A DNA stretch of 42,811 nt, taken from the NCBI GenBank assembly GCA_045576655.1, contig JAZNGW010000036.1:1-42811 (forward strand), read 5' to 3'. The DNA comes from RGIG8745 sp045576655. GTDB lineage: Bacteria > Bacteroidota > Bacteroidia > Bacteroidales > Bacteroidaceae. The notes under the pieces are model-generated. The model did not search any database. It was given only the letters and a program-made list of their open reading frames with translations, and was not told where the DNA came from. Shown here one piece after another: positions 7,495 to 16,608 of the stretch. Within the stretch, counting starts at the first letter, position 1. Every line of letters starts with the position of its first letter. The translations under genes were made by a program, and so were the position numbers.

Positions 7495-8763
7495 ATGCTA
7501 TATTCCATATCTGACTTTTTAGAACAACTGAACATACCAGGCGCACGCCTTTGGGAATATGTGTCGTTCCGCTCACTGATAGCGCTATTGCTTTCGCTAT
7601 TCATATCTTTATGGTTCGGCAAGCGATTCATAAAGTACATGAAGCGCAACTCCCACATTGAAAGCGCCCGTGATGCTGAAACCGACCCTTACGGAGTACT
7701 GAAGAAGGGAGTGCCGTCAATGGGAGGTGTGGTAATCATTGCAGCCGTTGCTATCCCAGCGTTGCTTCTCGGCAGATTAGACAACGTGTATATAATACTG
7801 CTGATAATCTCGTTGCTATGGTTCGGGCTTCTCGGATTTATTGACGATAAGATAAAGCTTTCGGGCAACAAGGACGGCATGAAACCTCGCTACAAACTTC
7901 TCGGCCAACTGGCCTTAGGATGCGCTATCGGCATTACTCTATGGCTCAGTCCGCAAGCAGTGGTTCGCGAAAACGTCACTCAAGAAATCGGCAATTCCGA
8001 GGTCGTTTACCACAAGAGCGAAGCACGCAAGTCAACAGTTACAACCGTGCCGTTCGTAAAGAACAACAACCTCGACTATTACGAGGTATTCAACTGGATC
8101 AAGGACGGAAAGACTAAGCGCGCGTGTGGCTGGATTCTCTTCATTCTCGTAACTACGTTTGTCATCACAGCAGTATCAAACGGTGCCAACCTCAACGACG
8201 GAATGGACGGCATGTGTGCAGGTAATTCAGCCATCATAGGTATCACACTGGGAATCCTTGCATACGTATCAGGACACATCCAGTTCGCCTCATACCTTAA
8301 TGTTATGTACATACCAGGAAGCGAGGAAGTTATTGTATTCATGTGTGCATTTGTAGGAGCTCTCATCGGTTTCCTTTGGTATAACGCCTACCCTGCCAAG
8401 ATGTTCATGGGCGACACAGGTAGTCTTGCAATAGGAGGAGTGATCGCTGTTACCGCCATAATCATCCATAAGGAGCTGCTCATACCTATACTTTGTGGCG
8501 TATTCCTCGTGGAAAGCGTGTCGGTGATGCTTCAGTTGGGCTACGCAAAACACGGAAACAAGAAAGGTCTGAAGCTCCGCGTGTTCAAGAGGGCACCTAT
8601 ACACGACCACTTCAGAGTATTGCCGTCTCAACTGCAAAGCGGCTTCAAATATTTGATTAAGCGCCCACACGAGGCATTGCATGAGAACATGATTACGCTG
8701 AGATTCTGGATCATCACCATCATGCTTGCCGCACTTACCATCATAACACTTAAAGTGAGATAA
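7495..8763 (+). CDS. mraY: Phospho-N-acetylmuramoyl-pentapeptide transferase MraY
   Basis: MraY transfers phospho-MurNAc-pentapeptide to undecaprenyl phosphate, making lipid I at the inner membrane. The 422-aa polytopic product contains the Mg2+ aspartates in GFIDDKIKL and NLNDGMDGM, the MGDTGSLAIGG loop, and the histidine-rich RAPIHDHF loop near the C-terminus. It is about 60 residues longer than the Proteobacterial enzyme. The extra part is a hydrophilic insert around residues 158-205 (from VVRENVTQEIG to NWIKDGKTKR), a form known in Bacteroidetes. The gene starts 45 nt after murE. Confidence 0.96.
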   Translation: MLYSISDFLEQLNIPGARLWEYVSFRSLIALLLSLFISLWFGKRFIKYMKRNSHIESARDAETDPYGVLKKGVPSMGGVVIIAAVAIPALLLGRLDNVYIILLIISLLWFGLLGFIDDKIKLSGNKDGMKPRYKLLGQLALGCAIGITLWLSPQAVVRENVTQEIGNSEVVYHKSEARKSTVTTVPFVKNNNLDYYEVFNWIKDGKTKRACGWILFILVTTFVITAVSNGANLNDGMDGMCAGNSAIIGITLGILAYVSGHIQFASYLNVMYIPGSEEVIVFMCAFVGALIGFLWYNAYPAKMFMGDTGSLAIGGVIAVTAIIIHKELLIPILCGVFLVESVSVMLQLGYAKHGNKKGLKLRVFKRAPIHDHFRVLPSQLQSGFKYLIKRPHEALHENMITLRFWIITIMLAALTIITLKVR

Positions 8764-8808
8764 AGAAGAATAAAACCACACACAACATAAAAGGATTAGT
8801 AAGAGATA

Positions 8809-10140
8809 ATGAAGAGGATTGTCATACTTGGAGCAGCAGAGAGCGGTGCCGGAGCAGCGGTTCTTGCCAAGAGAAAGGGATTCGACGTGTTCGTATCAGA
8901 CATGTCGAAAATCAAGGATAAATACAAGACCTTGCTCAACACTTACGACATCGCATGGGAAGAGGGACAGCACACGGAAGAACTGATTCTGAACGCTGAC
9001 GAAATCGTGAAAAGCCCTGGAATACCAGACAAGGCCCCTATCGTTGTCAAGATTAAGGAAAAGCAAATTCCTATAATCTCCGAAATCGAGTTGGCTGGCA
9101 GATATACCAACGCCAAGATGATTTGCATCACCGGTTCGAACGGTAAGACCACTACTACCTCGCTCATCTATCACATCCTCCGTAACGCTGGCTACAATGT
9201 AGGTCTGGCTGGCAACATCGGACGCAGTCTCGCTCTGCAGGTGTGCGAAGAAAACTTCGACTACTACGTCATCGAACTCAGCAGTTTCCAGCTCGACAAC
9301 ATGTACGACTTCAAAGCCGACATCGCCGTATTGCTGAACATCACTCCTGACCACCTCGATCGCTACGACTTCAAAATGCAGAACTATGTAGACTCGAAAA
9401 TGAGGATAACTCGCAATCAGACTTCTGACGACGCATTCGTGTTCTGGAACGACGATCCTATAGTGCGCAAGGAATTGGAGAAGTACGACATAAAGGCTAA
9501 GATCTATCCGTTCTCGGAATTCAAGGGCGACAAATCAATTGCCTATACCGAAGAGCAGGAATACATAATCGAAGTCCCTACGCCATTCAACATGGAGCAG
9601 GAAGAACTCGCTCTCAGAGGCAAGCACAACCTGTACAACTCACTTGCAGCGGGCATCACAGCCAACATAGCAGGTGTGACTAATGAAAAGATACGTGCAG
9701 GCTTGTCAAGTTTCATCGGCGTGGAGCACCGATTAGAGAGGGCTGGAAGAGTCAAGAGCATCGACTTCATCAACGACTCCAAAGCCACAAACGTCAATGC
9801 CTGCTGGTATGCGCTGGAGAGCATGACTCAGCCTACAGTACTAATTCTCGGCGGTTTGGACAAGGGCAATGACTACTCGGAAATCTTCGAACTCGTCAAG
9901 AAGAAGTGCGTCGGACTGGTATTCCTCGGAGTTGACAACACCAAACTCCATGCAGCATTCGACGGCTTTGGCATCCCTATCGCCGACGTGCGCAGCATGA
10001 AAGACTGCGTTGACGAATGCTACCGCATGGCCAAACCTGGCGACTGCGTTCTGCTAAGCCCTTGCTGCGCCAGCTTTGACCTGTTCAAGAACATGGAAGA
10101 CCGTGGCGAACAATTTAAGGAGTGCGTGAGAAACCTTTAA
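8809..10140 (+). CDS. murD: UDP-N-acetylmuramoyl-L-alanine--D-glutamate ligase MurD
   Basis: MurD adds D-glutamate to UDP-MurNAc-L-Ala. The 443-aa product begins with a Rossmann-like uracil-binding domain (VILGAAESGAGAAVLAKRKG), continues with the ATP loop G109-S-N-G-K-T and the Mur-ligase motif ELSSFQLDNMYDF, and ends with the ligase C-terminal domain (INDSKATNVNACWYALESM, LILGGLDKGNDYSE, LLSPCCASFDLFKNMEDRG). The last motif is diagnostic for MurD. Length and order in the cluster are standard. Confidence 0.96.
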   Translation: MKRIVILGAAESGAGAAVLAKRKGFDVFVSDMSKIKDKYKTLLNTYDIAWEEGQHTEELILNADEIVKSPGIPDKAPIVVKIKEKQIPIISEIELAGRYTNAKMICITGSNGKTTTTSLIYHILRNAGYNVGLAGNIGRSLALQVCEENFDYYVIELSSFQLDNMYDFKADIAVLLNITPDHLDRYDFKMQNYVDSKMRITRNQTSDDAFVFWNDDPIVRKELEKYDIKAKIYPFSEFKGDKSIAYTEEQEYIIEVPTPFNMEQEELALRGKHNLYNSLAAGITANIAGVTNEKIRAGLSSFIGVEHRLERAGRVKSIDFINDSKATNVNACWYALESMTQPTVLILGGLDKGNDYSEIFELVKKKCVGLVFLGVDNTKLHAAFDGFGIPIADVRSMKDCVDECYRMAKPGDCVLLSPCCASFDLFKNMEDRGEQFKECVRNL

Positions 10141-10189
10141 GAAGAAAGCGTAAAAGAGATTAACTAAACAAGATAAAAAACTAAGTCGA

Positions 10190-11494
10190 ATGGGCAAAAT
10201 AGTGTCAGACTTCATACAAGGCAACCTTTTCAAGGGCGACAAGGTGGTTTGGATGATATACTTCTTCCTCTGCATGATTTCATTAGTGGAAGTGTATAGC
10301 GCATCAAGCTCACTTACGTACGACAGCGGCAACCACTGGGAACCGATGATCAAGCAGGCCGTATTCCTGTTCATCGGGCTGTTGGTAATTCTTGTATCCC
10401 ACAAGATTCCTTGCAAAATGTACATGCTCATAGGTCCGTTCTTGCTTGCCGCTTCGATAATACTTCTGTTGTACACGTCATTACATGCCGGAGCAATCAA
10501 CAACGCTAACCGCTGGCTCAATTTAGGTCCCATATCATTCCAACCATCCGAAATGGCTAAAGCAGGACTGATAATGACAGTTGCAGTAGTACTGGCAAAG
10601 ACGCAGGCTGAGCGCGTCGTCATGAAGAACGGCAAGGAAGTCATTGAGAGAGGTGCGATAAAGGGTAAGCGCAACCTCGCCTTCAAAATCATAGCCATCA
10701 TGATCGTTGTTGTGTGTGGACTAATCGCCCCTGAAAACTTCTCCACAGCAGCCATGCTCGGAACTGTGATCGTAGTGATGATGTTCATCGGACGCATCCC
10801 TACCGACCTCATGATCAAATCCATCCTCGCTCTGATAGCCGTAGGTGCCATATTCGTCACGTTCCTCCTGTCAATGAGCAACGAGACTCTCAACAACATT
10901 CCTATGGGGCACCGCATGTCTACTTGGAAAACCCGCATAGTCGATAAGTTTACCGAGGGCGACTCTAAGGATTCAACAGCCTACCTGTTTGAGAATGCTC
11001 AGGTGGCTCATGCCAATATGGCTGTTGCCAATTCAAACATCATCGGACGCGGTCCTGGCAATTCTGTCGAGCGCGACTTCCTTTCACACGCCGAGTCGGA
11101 CTTTATCTTCTCAATCGTCGTAGAGGAGTTGGGCATCGGAGGCGCCCTCTTCGTGGTGTTCCTTTATATCACCCTACTTGTGAGAGTGGGCAGAATAGCA
11201 CAGAAATGCCAACGGTTCTTCCCTGCATTCCTCGTCATCGGAATAGGCATGATGATTACGCTGCAAGCCATCGTCAACATGGGTGTGGCTGTAGACCTCT
11301 TCCCCGTAACGGGCCAGCCGCTTCCATTCATCAGCCGAGGCGGAACATCAATCATCTTCAGCAGCCTCTACATCGGCATCATCCTCAGTGTGAGCCGATA
11401 TGCAGAAAAGGTCAGCGAAACGAAAGACGAGCCGGCAGAGAAGGCGTTCTTGGGGGAAACTGACGAGTACTACAGCCAGACCAATATGGCATAA
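10190..11494 (+). CDS. ftsW: FtsW, SEDS-family septal glycosyltransferase
   Basis: SEDS proteins polymerise lipid II into glycan strands together with a class B PBP, here the neighbouring FtsI. The 434-aa protein is strongly hydrophobic with about ten predicted membrane spans. It carries SEDS hallmarks: NANRWLNLGPISFQPSEMAK (about residues 105-124), the ESDFIFSIVVEELG loop, and the late motif TGQPLPFISRGGTSI. It lies between murD and murG, as in most dcw clusters. The cytoplasmic tail is charged and poorly conserved. Confidence 0.95.
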   Translation: MGKIVSDFIQGNLFKGDKVVWMIYFFLCMISLVEVYSASSSLTYDSGNHWEPMIKQAVFLFIGLLVILVSHKIPCKMYMLIGPFLLAASIILLLYTSLHAGAINNANRWLNLGPISFQPSEMAKAGLIMTVAVVLAKTQAERVVMKNGKEVIERGAIKGKRNLAFKIIAIMIVVVCGLIAPENFSTAAMLGTVIVVMMFIGRIPTDLMIKSILALIAVGAIFVTFLLSMSNETLNNIPMGHRMSTWKTRIVDKFTEGDSKDSTAYLFENAQVAHANMAVANSNIIGRGPGNSVERDFLSHAESDFIFSIVVEELGIGGALFVVFLYITLLVRVGRIAQKCQRFFPAFLVIGIGMMITLQAIVNMGVAVDLFPVTGQPLPFISRGGTSIIFSSLYIGIILSVSRYAEKVSETKDEPAEKAFLGETDEYYSQTNMA

Positions 11495-11532
11495 GAAAAA
11501 AGAACGATTAACAACTATCAAAAACAAATAAC

Positions 11533-12660
11533 ATGGAGAAGGACACACTCAGAGTTATTGTCAGTGGTGGAGGCACCGGCGGACATATCTTCCCAGCCAT
11601 ATCTATAGCCAACGCCATAAAGGAGCAGCACCCCGACGCTGAGATTCTGTTTGTAGGGGCAGAGGGGCGTATGGAAATGCAACGTGTGCCGGCTGCAGGC
11701 TACCGCATCATTGGTTTGCCTATCGCAGGATTCGACCGCAAGAACCTGCTAAAGAACTTCTCCGTGCTACTGAAGATACTGAAGAGCCAGCGAATGGCGA
11801 AAAAGATAATAAAGGAGTTCAAGCCCATGGTGGCAGTCGGAGTTGGCGGATACGCCAGCGGACCTACGCTCAAGATGGCAGGAAGCATGGGAATCCCTAC
11901 ACTCATCCAGGAGCAGAACTCCTATGCAGGAGTGACCAACAAACTGCTTGCCAAGTCGGCTAAGAAAATATGCGTGGCATACGACGGAATGGAACGTTTC
12001 TTTCCTGCCGACAAAATCATCATGACAGGCAACCCTGTGCGTCAGTCACTGCTCAACGCCAGCATCAGCAAAACTAATGCTGTGAAATCGTTCGGACTGA
12101 AACCGAATGTACCGACAGTTCTCATAATTGGCGGAAGCCTCGGAGCAAGAACAATAAACGAGAGCATACTCGAGCATCTCGACGAGATTCACAACTCAGA
12201 AGTGCAGTTCATTTGGCAGACAGGCAAGTTCTACAGCGAGGAGATAAAGCAGCGCATGGCAGGGTACATGCCAGTGCCAAACCTCCACGTCACCGACTTC
12301 ATCTCCAACATGGACCATGCTTACGCTGCTGCCGACCTTGTCATTTCAAGAGCCGGAGCAAGTTCTATAAGCGAGCTCTGCCTCCTGAAAAAGCCGTCAA
12401 TACTGGTTCCGTCGCCTAACGTGGCAGAAGACCACCAGACGAAAAACGCCCTCGCCCTTTCGACAAAGGACGCAGCGCTGTTCGTAAAGGATGCTGAGGC
12501 AAAAGACACCCTCATACAACTTGCTATCAAGACTGTCGCCAACAAGCAATTGCTCGATAGACTCGGAGAAAATGCAGGTAAATTGGCTTTTACCGACTCA
12601 GCCAACCGCATAGCAGAGGAAGTGCACAAATTGGCCCTGGAATACGCGGCAACAAAATAG
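11533..12660 (+). CDS. murG: MurG, lipid II-forming N-acetylglucosaminyltransferase
   Basis: MurG adds GlcNAc from UDP-GlcNAc to lipid I on the inner face of the membrane. The 375-aa product has two Rossmann folds. The N-terminal one starts with VSGGGTGGHIFPAISIANAI (the glycine loop that binds lipid I), followed by GVGGYASGPTL. The C-terminal fold carries IGGSLGARTINE, and the donor-binding motif appears at SRAGASSISELCLLKKPSILVPSPNVAEDHQ. Length is typical. It ends 65 nt before the preferred murC start. Confidence 0.96.
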   Translation: MEKDTLRVIVSGGGTGGHIFPAISIANAIKEQHPDAEILFVGAEGRMEMQRVPAAGYRIIGLPIAGFDRKNLLKNFSVLLKILKSQRMAKKIIKEFKPMVAVGVGGYASGPTLKMAGSMGIPTLIQEQNSYAGVTNKLLAKSAKKICVAYDGMERFFPADKIIMTGNPVRQSLLNASISKTNAVKSFGLKPNVPTVLIIGGSLGARTINESILEHLDEIHNSEVQFIWQTGKFYSEEIKQRMAGYMPVPNLHVTDFISNMDHAYAAADLVISRAGASSISELCLLKKPSILVPSPNVAEDHQTKNALALSTKDAALFVKDAEAKDTLIQLAIKTVANKQLLDRLGENAGKLAFTDSANRIAEEVHKLALEYAATK

Positions 12661-12725
12661 CGATGAGAGGCGGGCGCAGTTTGCTACATCAACGAGCGTT
12701 CATTAATAACAGCAAAAGCAAAACA

Positions 12726-14102
12726 ATGGATATAAATAACATCAAATCGGTTTACTTCGTAGGGGCAGGCGGTATAGGCATGAGCGCCATCCTGCGCTAT
12801 TTCCTCAAAAAAGGATACAACGTGGGAGGATATGACAAGACTGCCACACCGCTAACAGAACAACTTATAGGCGAAGGCGCACTCATCCACTACGAAGAGA
12901 GCGTCGACTCCATCCCTGAATGTTTCAAGCAGAAGGAAACAACCCTCGTGGTCTTCACCCCTGCCATCCCTGACGACCATGCCGAGCTGGTTTGGTTCAG
13001 AGAGAACGGTTTTGAGGTCCAGAAACGCGCTCAGGTGCTAGGCTACATATCCATGAAGCAAAAAGCCGTTTGCGTGGCTGGCACTCACGGCAAAACAACA
13101 ACATCGACCATGGCGGCACACCTGCTGCACCAGTCGAGCATAGACTGCAATGCCTTCCTCGGAGGCATATCAAAGAACTACGGCACAAACTACATACTTT
13201 CCGAAAAAAGTGAGTTAGTAGTGATAGAAGCGGACGAGTTCGACCGCTCCTTCCATTGGTTGACCCCATACATGAGCGTCATCACATCAACCGACCCAGA
13301 CCACCTCGACATCTACGGCACTAAAGAGGCTTACCTCGAGAGTTTCCGCAAATACACGAGCCTGATACAATCAGGAGGTTTCCTCGTAATACACAAAGGG
13401 CTGGAAATGCAACCCGACGTGCAGAACGGAGTGACTGTCTATGAGTACTCACGCACTGAAGGTGACTTCCACGCTGAGAACATCCGCATCGGAGGAGGCG
13501 AGATTACGTTCGACTTCGTTTCGCCAAAAGGCAGAATCGACGGTATCCGTCTAGGAGTGCCTGTAAGCATCAACATCGACAACGGCATCGCCGCAATGGC
13601 TCTGGCTCTACTCTGCGGGGCTACCGACGAAGAACTGCGACGAGGAATGGAGAGTTTCGGAGGAGTGGACCGCCGTTTCGACTTCAAACTGAAGACCGAC
13701 AAGATTGTTTATCTGAGCGACTACGCCCACCACCCCAACGAGATAGAGCAGAGCGTAAAATCGGTGCGCGAACTCTATGCCGACAAGCGGATAGCGGCAA
13801 TATTCCAACCGCACCTCTACACACGCACCCGCGACTTCTACCGCGAGTTTGCCGACAGCCTGTCGCTGCTCGATGAGGTGTACCTTTGCGACATCTACCC
13901 TGCTCGCGAGGAACCAATACCAGGCGTTAGCAGCCAACTCATCTATGACAACCTGCGCGACGGAATAAGCAAACACCTCATCAGCAAAAACGAGATAATC
14001 GAGAACGTGGAGAAAGGCACATTTGACGTGCTCATCACGCTCGGTGCAGGCGACATAGAGAACTACGCACAGCAAATCGCAGAAGTACTAAAAAAGAGAT
14101 AA
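12726..14102 (+). CDS. murC: UDP-N-acetylmuramate--L-alanine ligase MurC
   Basis: MurC starts the stem peptide by joining L-alanine to UDP-MurNAc. From ATG at 12726 the product is 458 aa: VYFVGAGGIGMSAILRYF (Rossmann glycine loop), G119-T-H-G-K-T ATP loop, EADEFDRSFHWL, STDPDHLDIYG, and the C-terminal DYAHHPNEIEQS and FQPHLYTRTRDF motifs. An in-frame ATG at 12663 would add 21 residues without counterpart in the family (starting MRGGRSLLHQRAF), so I prefer 12726, whose first residues MDINNIKSVYF fit the usual start. There is no ddl or murB between it and ftsQ. Confidence 0.95.
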   Translation: MDINNIKSVYFVGAGGIGMSAILRYFLKKGYNVGGYDKTATPLTEQLIGEGALIHYEESVDSIPECFKQKETTLVVFTPAIPDDHAELVWFRENGFEVQKRAQVLGYISMKQKAVCVAGTHGKTTTSTMAAHLLHQSSIDCNAFLGGISKNYGTNYILSEKSELVVIEADEFDRSFHWLTPYMSVITSTDPDHLDIYGTKEAYLESFRKYTSLIQSGGFLVIHKGLEMQPDVQNGVTVYEYSRTEGDFHAENIRIGGGEITFDFVSPKGRIDGIRLGVPVSINIDNGIAAMALALLCGATDEELRRGMESFGGVDRRFDFKLKTDKIVYLSDYAHHPNEIEQSVKSVRELYADKRIAAIFQPHLYTRTRDFYREFADSLSLLDEVYLCDIYPAREEPIPGVSSQLIYDNLRDGISKHLISKNEIIENVEKGTFDVLITLGAGDIENYAQQIAEVLKKR

Positions 14103-14130
14103 CCCACCCACGACACACATACTCAGAGGA

Positions 14131-14901
14131 ATGAAAAAGAAAATACTAAAACTGCTCAAAATCTTATTCGTGGCACTGCTGACATTGGCGGTAGCCGCCT
14201 ATCTGGTCATCGCCATGACAAGCATGACCAAACCCGACCCCGAAGAAGTATGCGTGGACGTAACACTAAATATCGAAGCGAACCCAAAGTCGAACTTCAT
14301 CAGCAAGAGCGACATCACCTCCATGCTGATAAAGCGCAAGCTGTACCCTAAAGGAAAGAAGATGGCGGAAATCAACACCCGACTGATCGAAACCTATCTG
14401 AAGCAGAACAAGTTTATCGAAAGCGTAGACTGCTACAAATCTGCAGCCAACAAGTTCTGCATCACAATCAAGCAGCGCACCCCTTCAGTCTATGTTGTGC
14501 CAAACAACAACAGCGGATTCTTCGTAGACCGCAACGGAGTGGTAATCCCGAACACAATCTACAAGACCAACCTCGTCATCGCCACAGGCGACATCGACCA
14601 GACATACGCAACAAAGGAACTCTTGCCGTTTGCAAACTTCATTCAGGACAACGACTTCTGGGATAACCAAATAGAGCAAATCCACGTAACCCGTAACGCC
14701 GAGAACAAACGAGTCATCGAACTCGTGCCGCGAGTAGGCAACCACATCGTCCACATGGGTAGCGTAAGCAACTACGAAAAGAAGCTCAAGCGGCTGAAGA
14801 CATTCTACGACAAAGCTATCGGCACCGTGGGATGGAACAAATACGAAACTATCAACATCCAATACGACAATCAAATAATCTGTACAAAACATAAGAACTA
14901 A
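14131..14901 (+). CDS. ftsQ: FtsQ/DivIB-type cell division protein
   Basis: This is a 256-aa bitopic protein with a basic N-terminus, one transmembrane segment at about residues 8-29, then a POTRA-like region (SKSDITSMLIKRKLYPKGKKM... FIESVDCYKSAANKFCITIKQRTP) and a beta domain. FtsQ links early and late divisome proteins and recruits FtsL and FtsWI. Sequence conservation is low; position between murC and ftsA and the topology make the call. It lies 28 nt after murC and ends 6 nt before ftsA, so it is clearly in the same operon. Confidence 0.9.
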   Translation: MKKKILKLLKILFVALLTLAVAAYLVIAMTSMTKPDPEEVCVDVTLNIEANPKSNFISKSDITSMLIKRKLYPKGKKMAEINTRLIETYLKQNKFIESVDCYKSAANKFCITIKQRTPSVYVVPNNNSGFFVDRNGVVIPNTIYKTNLVIATGDIDQTYATKELLPFANFIQDNDFWDNQIEQIHVTRNAENKRVIELVPRVGNHIVHMGSVSNYEKKLKRLKTFYDKAIGTVGWNKYETINIQYDNQIICTKHKN

Positions 14902-14907
14902 ATCACT

Positions 14908-16545
14908 ATGGCAGCATCGGAAAAAGACTTCATCGTAGCAATCGAACTGGGATCATCAAAGATTTCAGGAGTTGCAGGCAGGAGAAACAACGATGGCACA
15001 ATGCAAATCCTTGCTTATGCCACCGAAAGGGTCACTGCACCTTGCATCAAGCGAGGCCTCGTCTACAACATCGACAAGACAACACAGAGTATCAGCAACA
15101 TCATCGGCAAGCTCCAGGCCACACTCAAGACAAAGATCCTCAAGGCCTACGTGGGAATTGGTGGCCAGTCGGTGCGCTCATACAAGTGCGTTGTCAAGCG
15201 CAACCTGCTGACAAAGACATATATCACGGGCGAAATCATCGATTCCATCCGTGACGAAAGCTACGACATTCCGTATGCCGACTGCGAAGTGCTTGAAAAC
15301 TTCCCGCAGGAATACACTATCGACCAAAATCTCGTGACTGACCCCGTAGGCGTCATGGGACTCAACGTCGAAGGCGAATTCCTCGACATCATCGCACGCA
15401 ATACCGTAAAGGCGAACATTCGCAACTGCTTCGCCAACGCCGACATCGAAATCGTTGAAGATCTGCTCGCTCCTTGCCAACTCGCCAACAACGTGCTGAC
15501 CGACACAGAGAAACGCTCCGGTTGCGCACTTGTTGACCTCGGAGCCGGAACTACCACAGTGATAGTCTGCAAGAACAACATTGTGCGTCACCTCGCTACC
15601 ATACCGTTAGGCCAGCACAACGTGACACAAGACCTAAAGGAAATATTCCAGCTTGAAGACGCTGAAGCGGAAGAAGTGAAAATCAAGTACGGCAACGCCT
15701 GCATCGAAAACATCGAAAGAGGTGCGGAAGAAGGCGAAAAAGCTGTATACACTACATCCGACGGCAGAAACATCGAGGTGGAAAACATCCAGAACGTCAT
15801 CGACGCAAGAGTGAACGAGATTCTCGAAAACGTCAAGATGCAGATTATCAACTCTGCATACGGCGACAAGCTCCTTGCTGGAATCATCATCACCGGAGGC
15901 GGCGCCAACATGAAGGACATGGACAAGGCATTCACTTCAAGCATGAAGTTCGACAAGATACGTATCGCAAAGAGCATAACTCCTTCTGCCATAATCAACG
16001 GCACGCAGACAGGCCTGCATCCTGACAACGCAATGAACAACACGCTCATTTCGCTCCTCCTTGCCGGCAACACAAACTGCAGCGGCGAAGACTTCAGCGG
16101 AATCGGCTCAATCTTCGACCAGCAGATCAAAGACGAGGAGCTCCGCAAGAAGAAGGCGGAAGCTGAAGCTGCTATCAATGCAGAAGCCGAAGCCGTAAAG
16201 ACTGTAGGTACAGCTGTCGACACGATGCGCGCCCAAATCAACAACGTGACAGCAGCGCGAACTTCGCTCAACGAAAATCGCAAGGACAAGCAAACCAGAG
16301 TCAAGGCAGAAAACCTCTGCGAGCAAGCGTTCAGCGCCATCACCGAGGAATACCGCAACTGCATAAAGTTGCTTGAGGACAAGGACAAGCACAAGATTAC
16401 AGTCAAGGAGGCAGCCGACATCGAAAGCATCCTCAAGAAAGAAGTGGCATTGCTCCGCGAACTCATCGCTAAAGTCAAAAGCGAAAACAGTCTGGGAGGC
16501 CGATTCAAGAAACTTCTCAACGACCTCATGGAAGACGACAACTAA
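14908..16545 (+). CDS. ftsA: FtsA, actin-like FtsZ membrane anchor, with long coiled-coil extension
   Basis: FtsA polymerises, binds the FtsZ tail and anchors the Z ring to the membrane. The actin fold is evident: AIELGSSKISGVAG at residues about 11-24 (phosphate 1), the SHS2-like 1C region, ALVDLGAGTTTVIV (phosphate 2, about 209-222), and ITGGGANMKDMD (adenosine motif). After about residue 410 the protein has some 110 residues rich in A, E and K (ELRKKKAEAEAAINAEAEAV onwards) that look like a long coiled coil. It then ends in GGRFKKLLNDLMEDDN, an amphipathic helix like the classic membrane-targeting tail. At 545 aa it is about 120 longer than E. coli FtsA. Confidence 0.94.
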   Translation: MAASEKDFIVAIELGSSKISGVAGRRNNDGTMQILAYATERVTAPCIKRGLVYNIDKTTQSISNIIGKLQATLKTKILKAYVGIGGQSVRSYKCVVKRNLLTKTYITGEIIDSIRDESYDIPYADCEVLENFPQEYTIDQNLVTDPVGVMGLNVEGEFLDIIARNTVKANIRNCFANADIEIVEDLLAPCQLANNVLTDTEKRSGCALVDLGAGTTTVIVCKNNIVRHLATIPLGQHNVTQDLKEIFQLEDAEAEEVKIKYGNACIENIERGAEEGEKAVYTTSDGRNIEVENIQNVIDARVNEILENVKMQIINSAYGDKLLAGIIITGGGANMKDMDKAFTSSMKFDKIRIAKSITPSAIINGTQTGLHPDNAMNNTLISLLLAGNTNCSGEDFSGIGSIFDQQIKDEELRKKKAEAEAAINAEAEAVKTVGTAVDTMRAQINNVTAARTSLNENRKDKQTRVKAENLCEQAFSAITEEYRNCIKLLEDKDKHKITVKEAADIESILKKEVALLRELIAKVKSENSLGGRFKKLLNDLMEDDN

Positions 16546-16608
16546 CGTCGCGTCGACCTAAACGAGAACGTCACATTCAACTTTAACCATTTCAAATTGC
16601 AAAGAAAT

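Noticed and set aside
12663..12725. Upstream ATG for murC adding 21 residues
   Set aside because: The added residues are basic and unlike MurC N-termini; ATG at 12726 gives the standard start.
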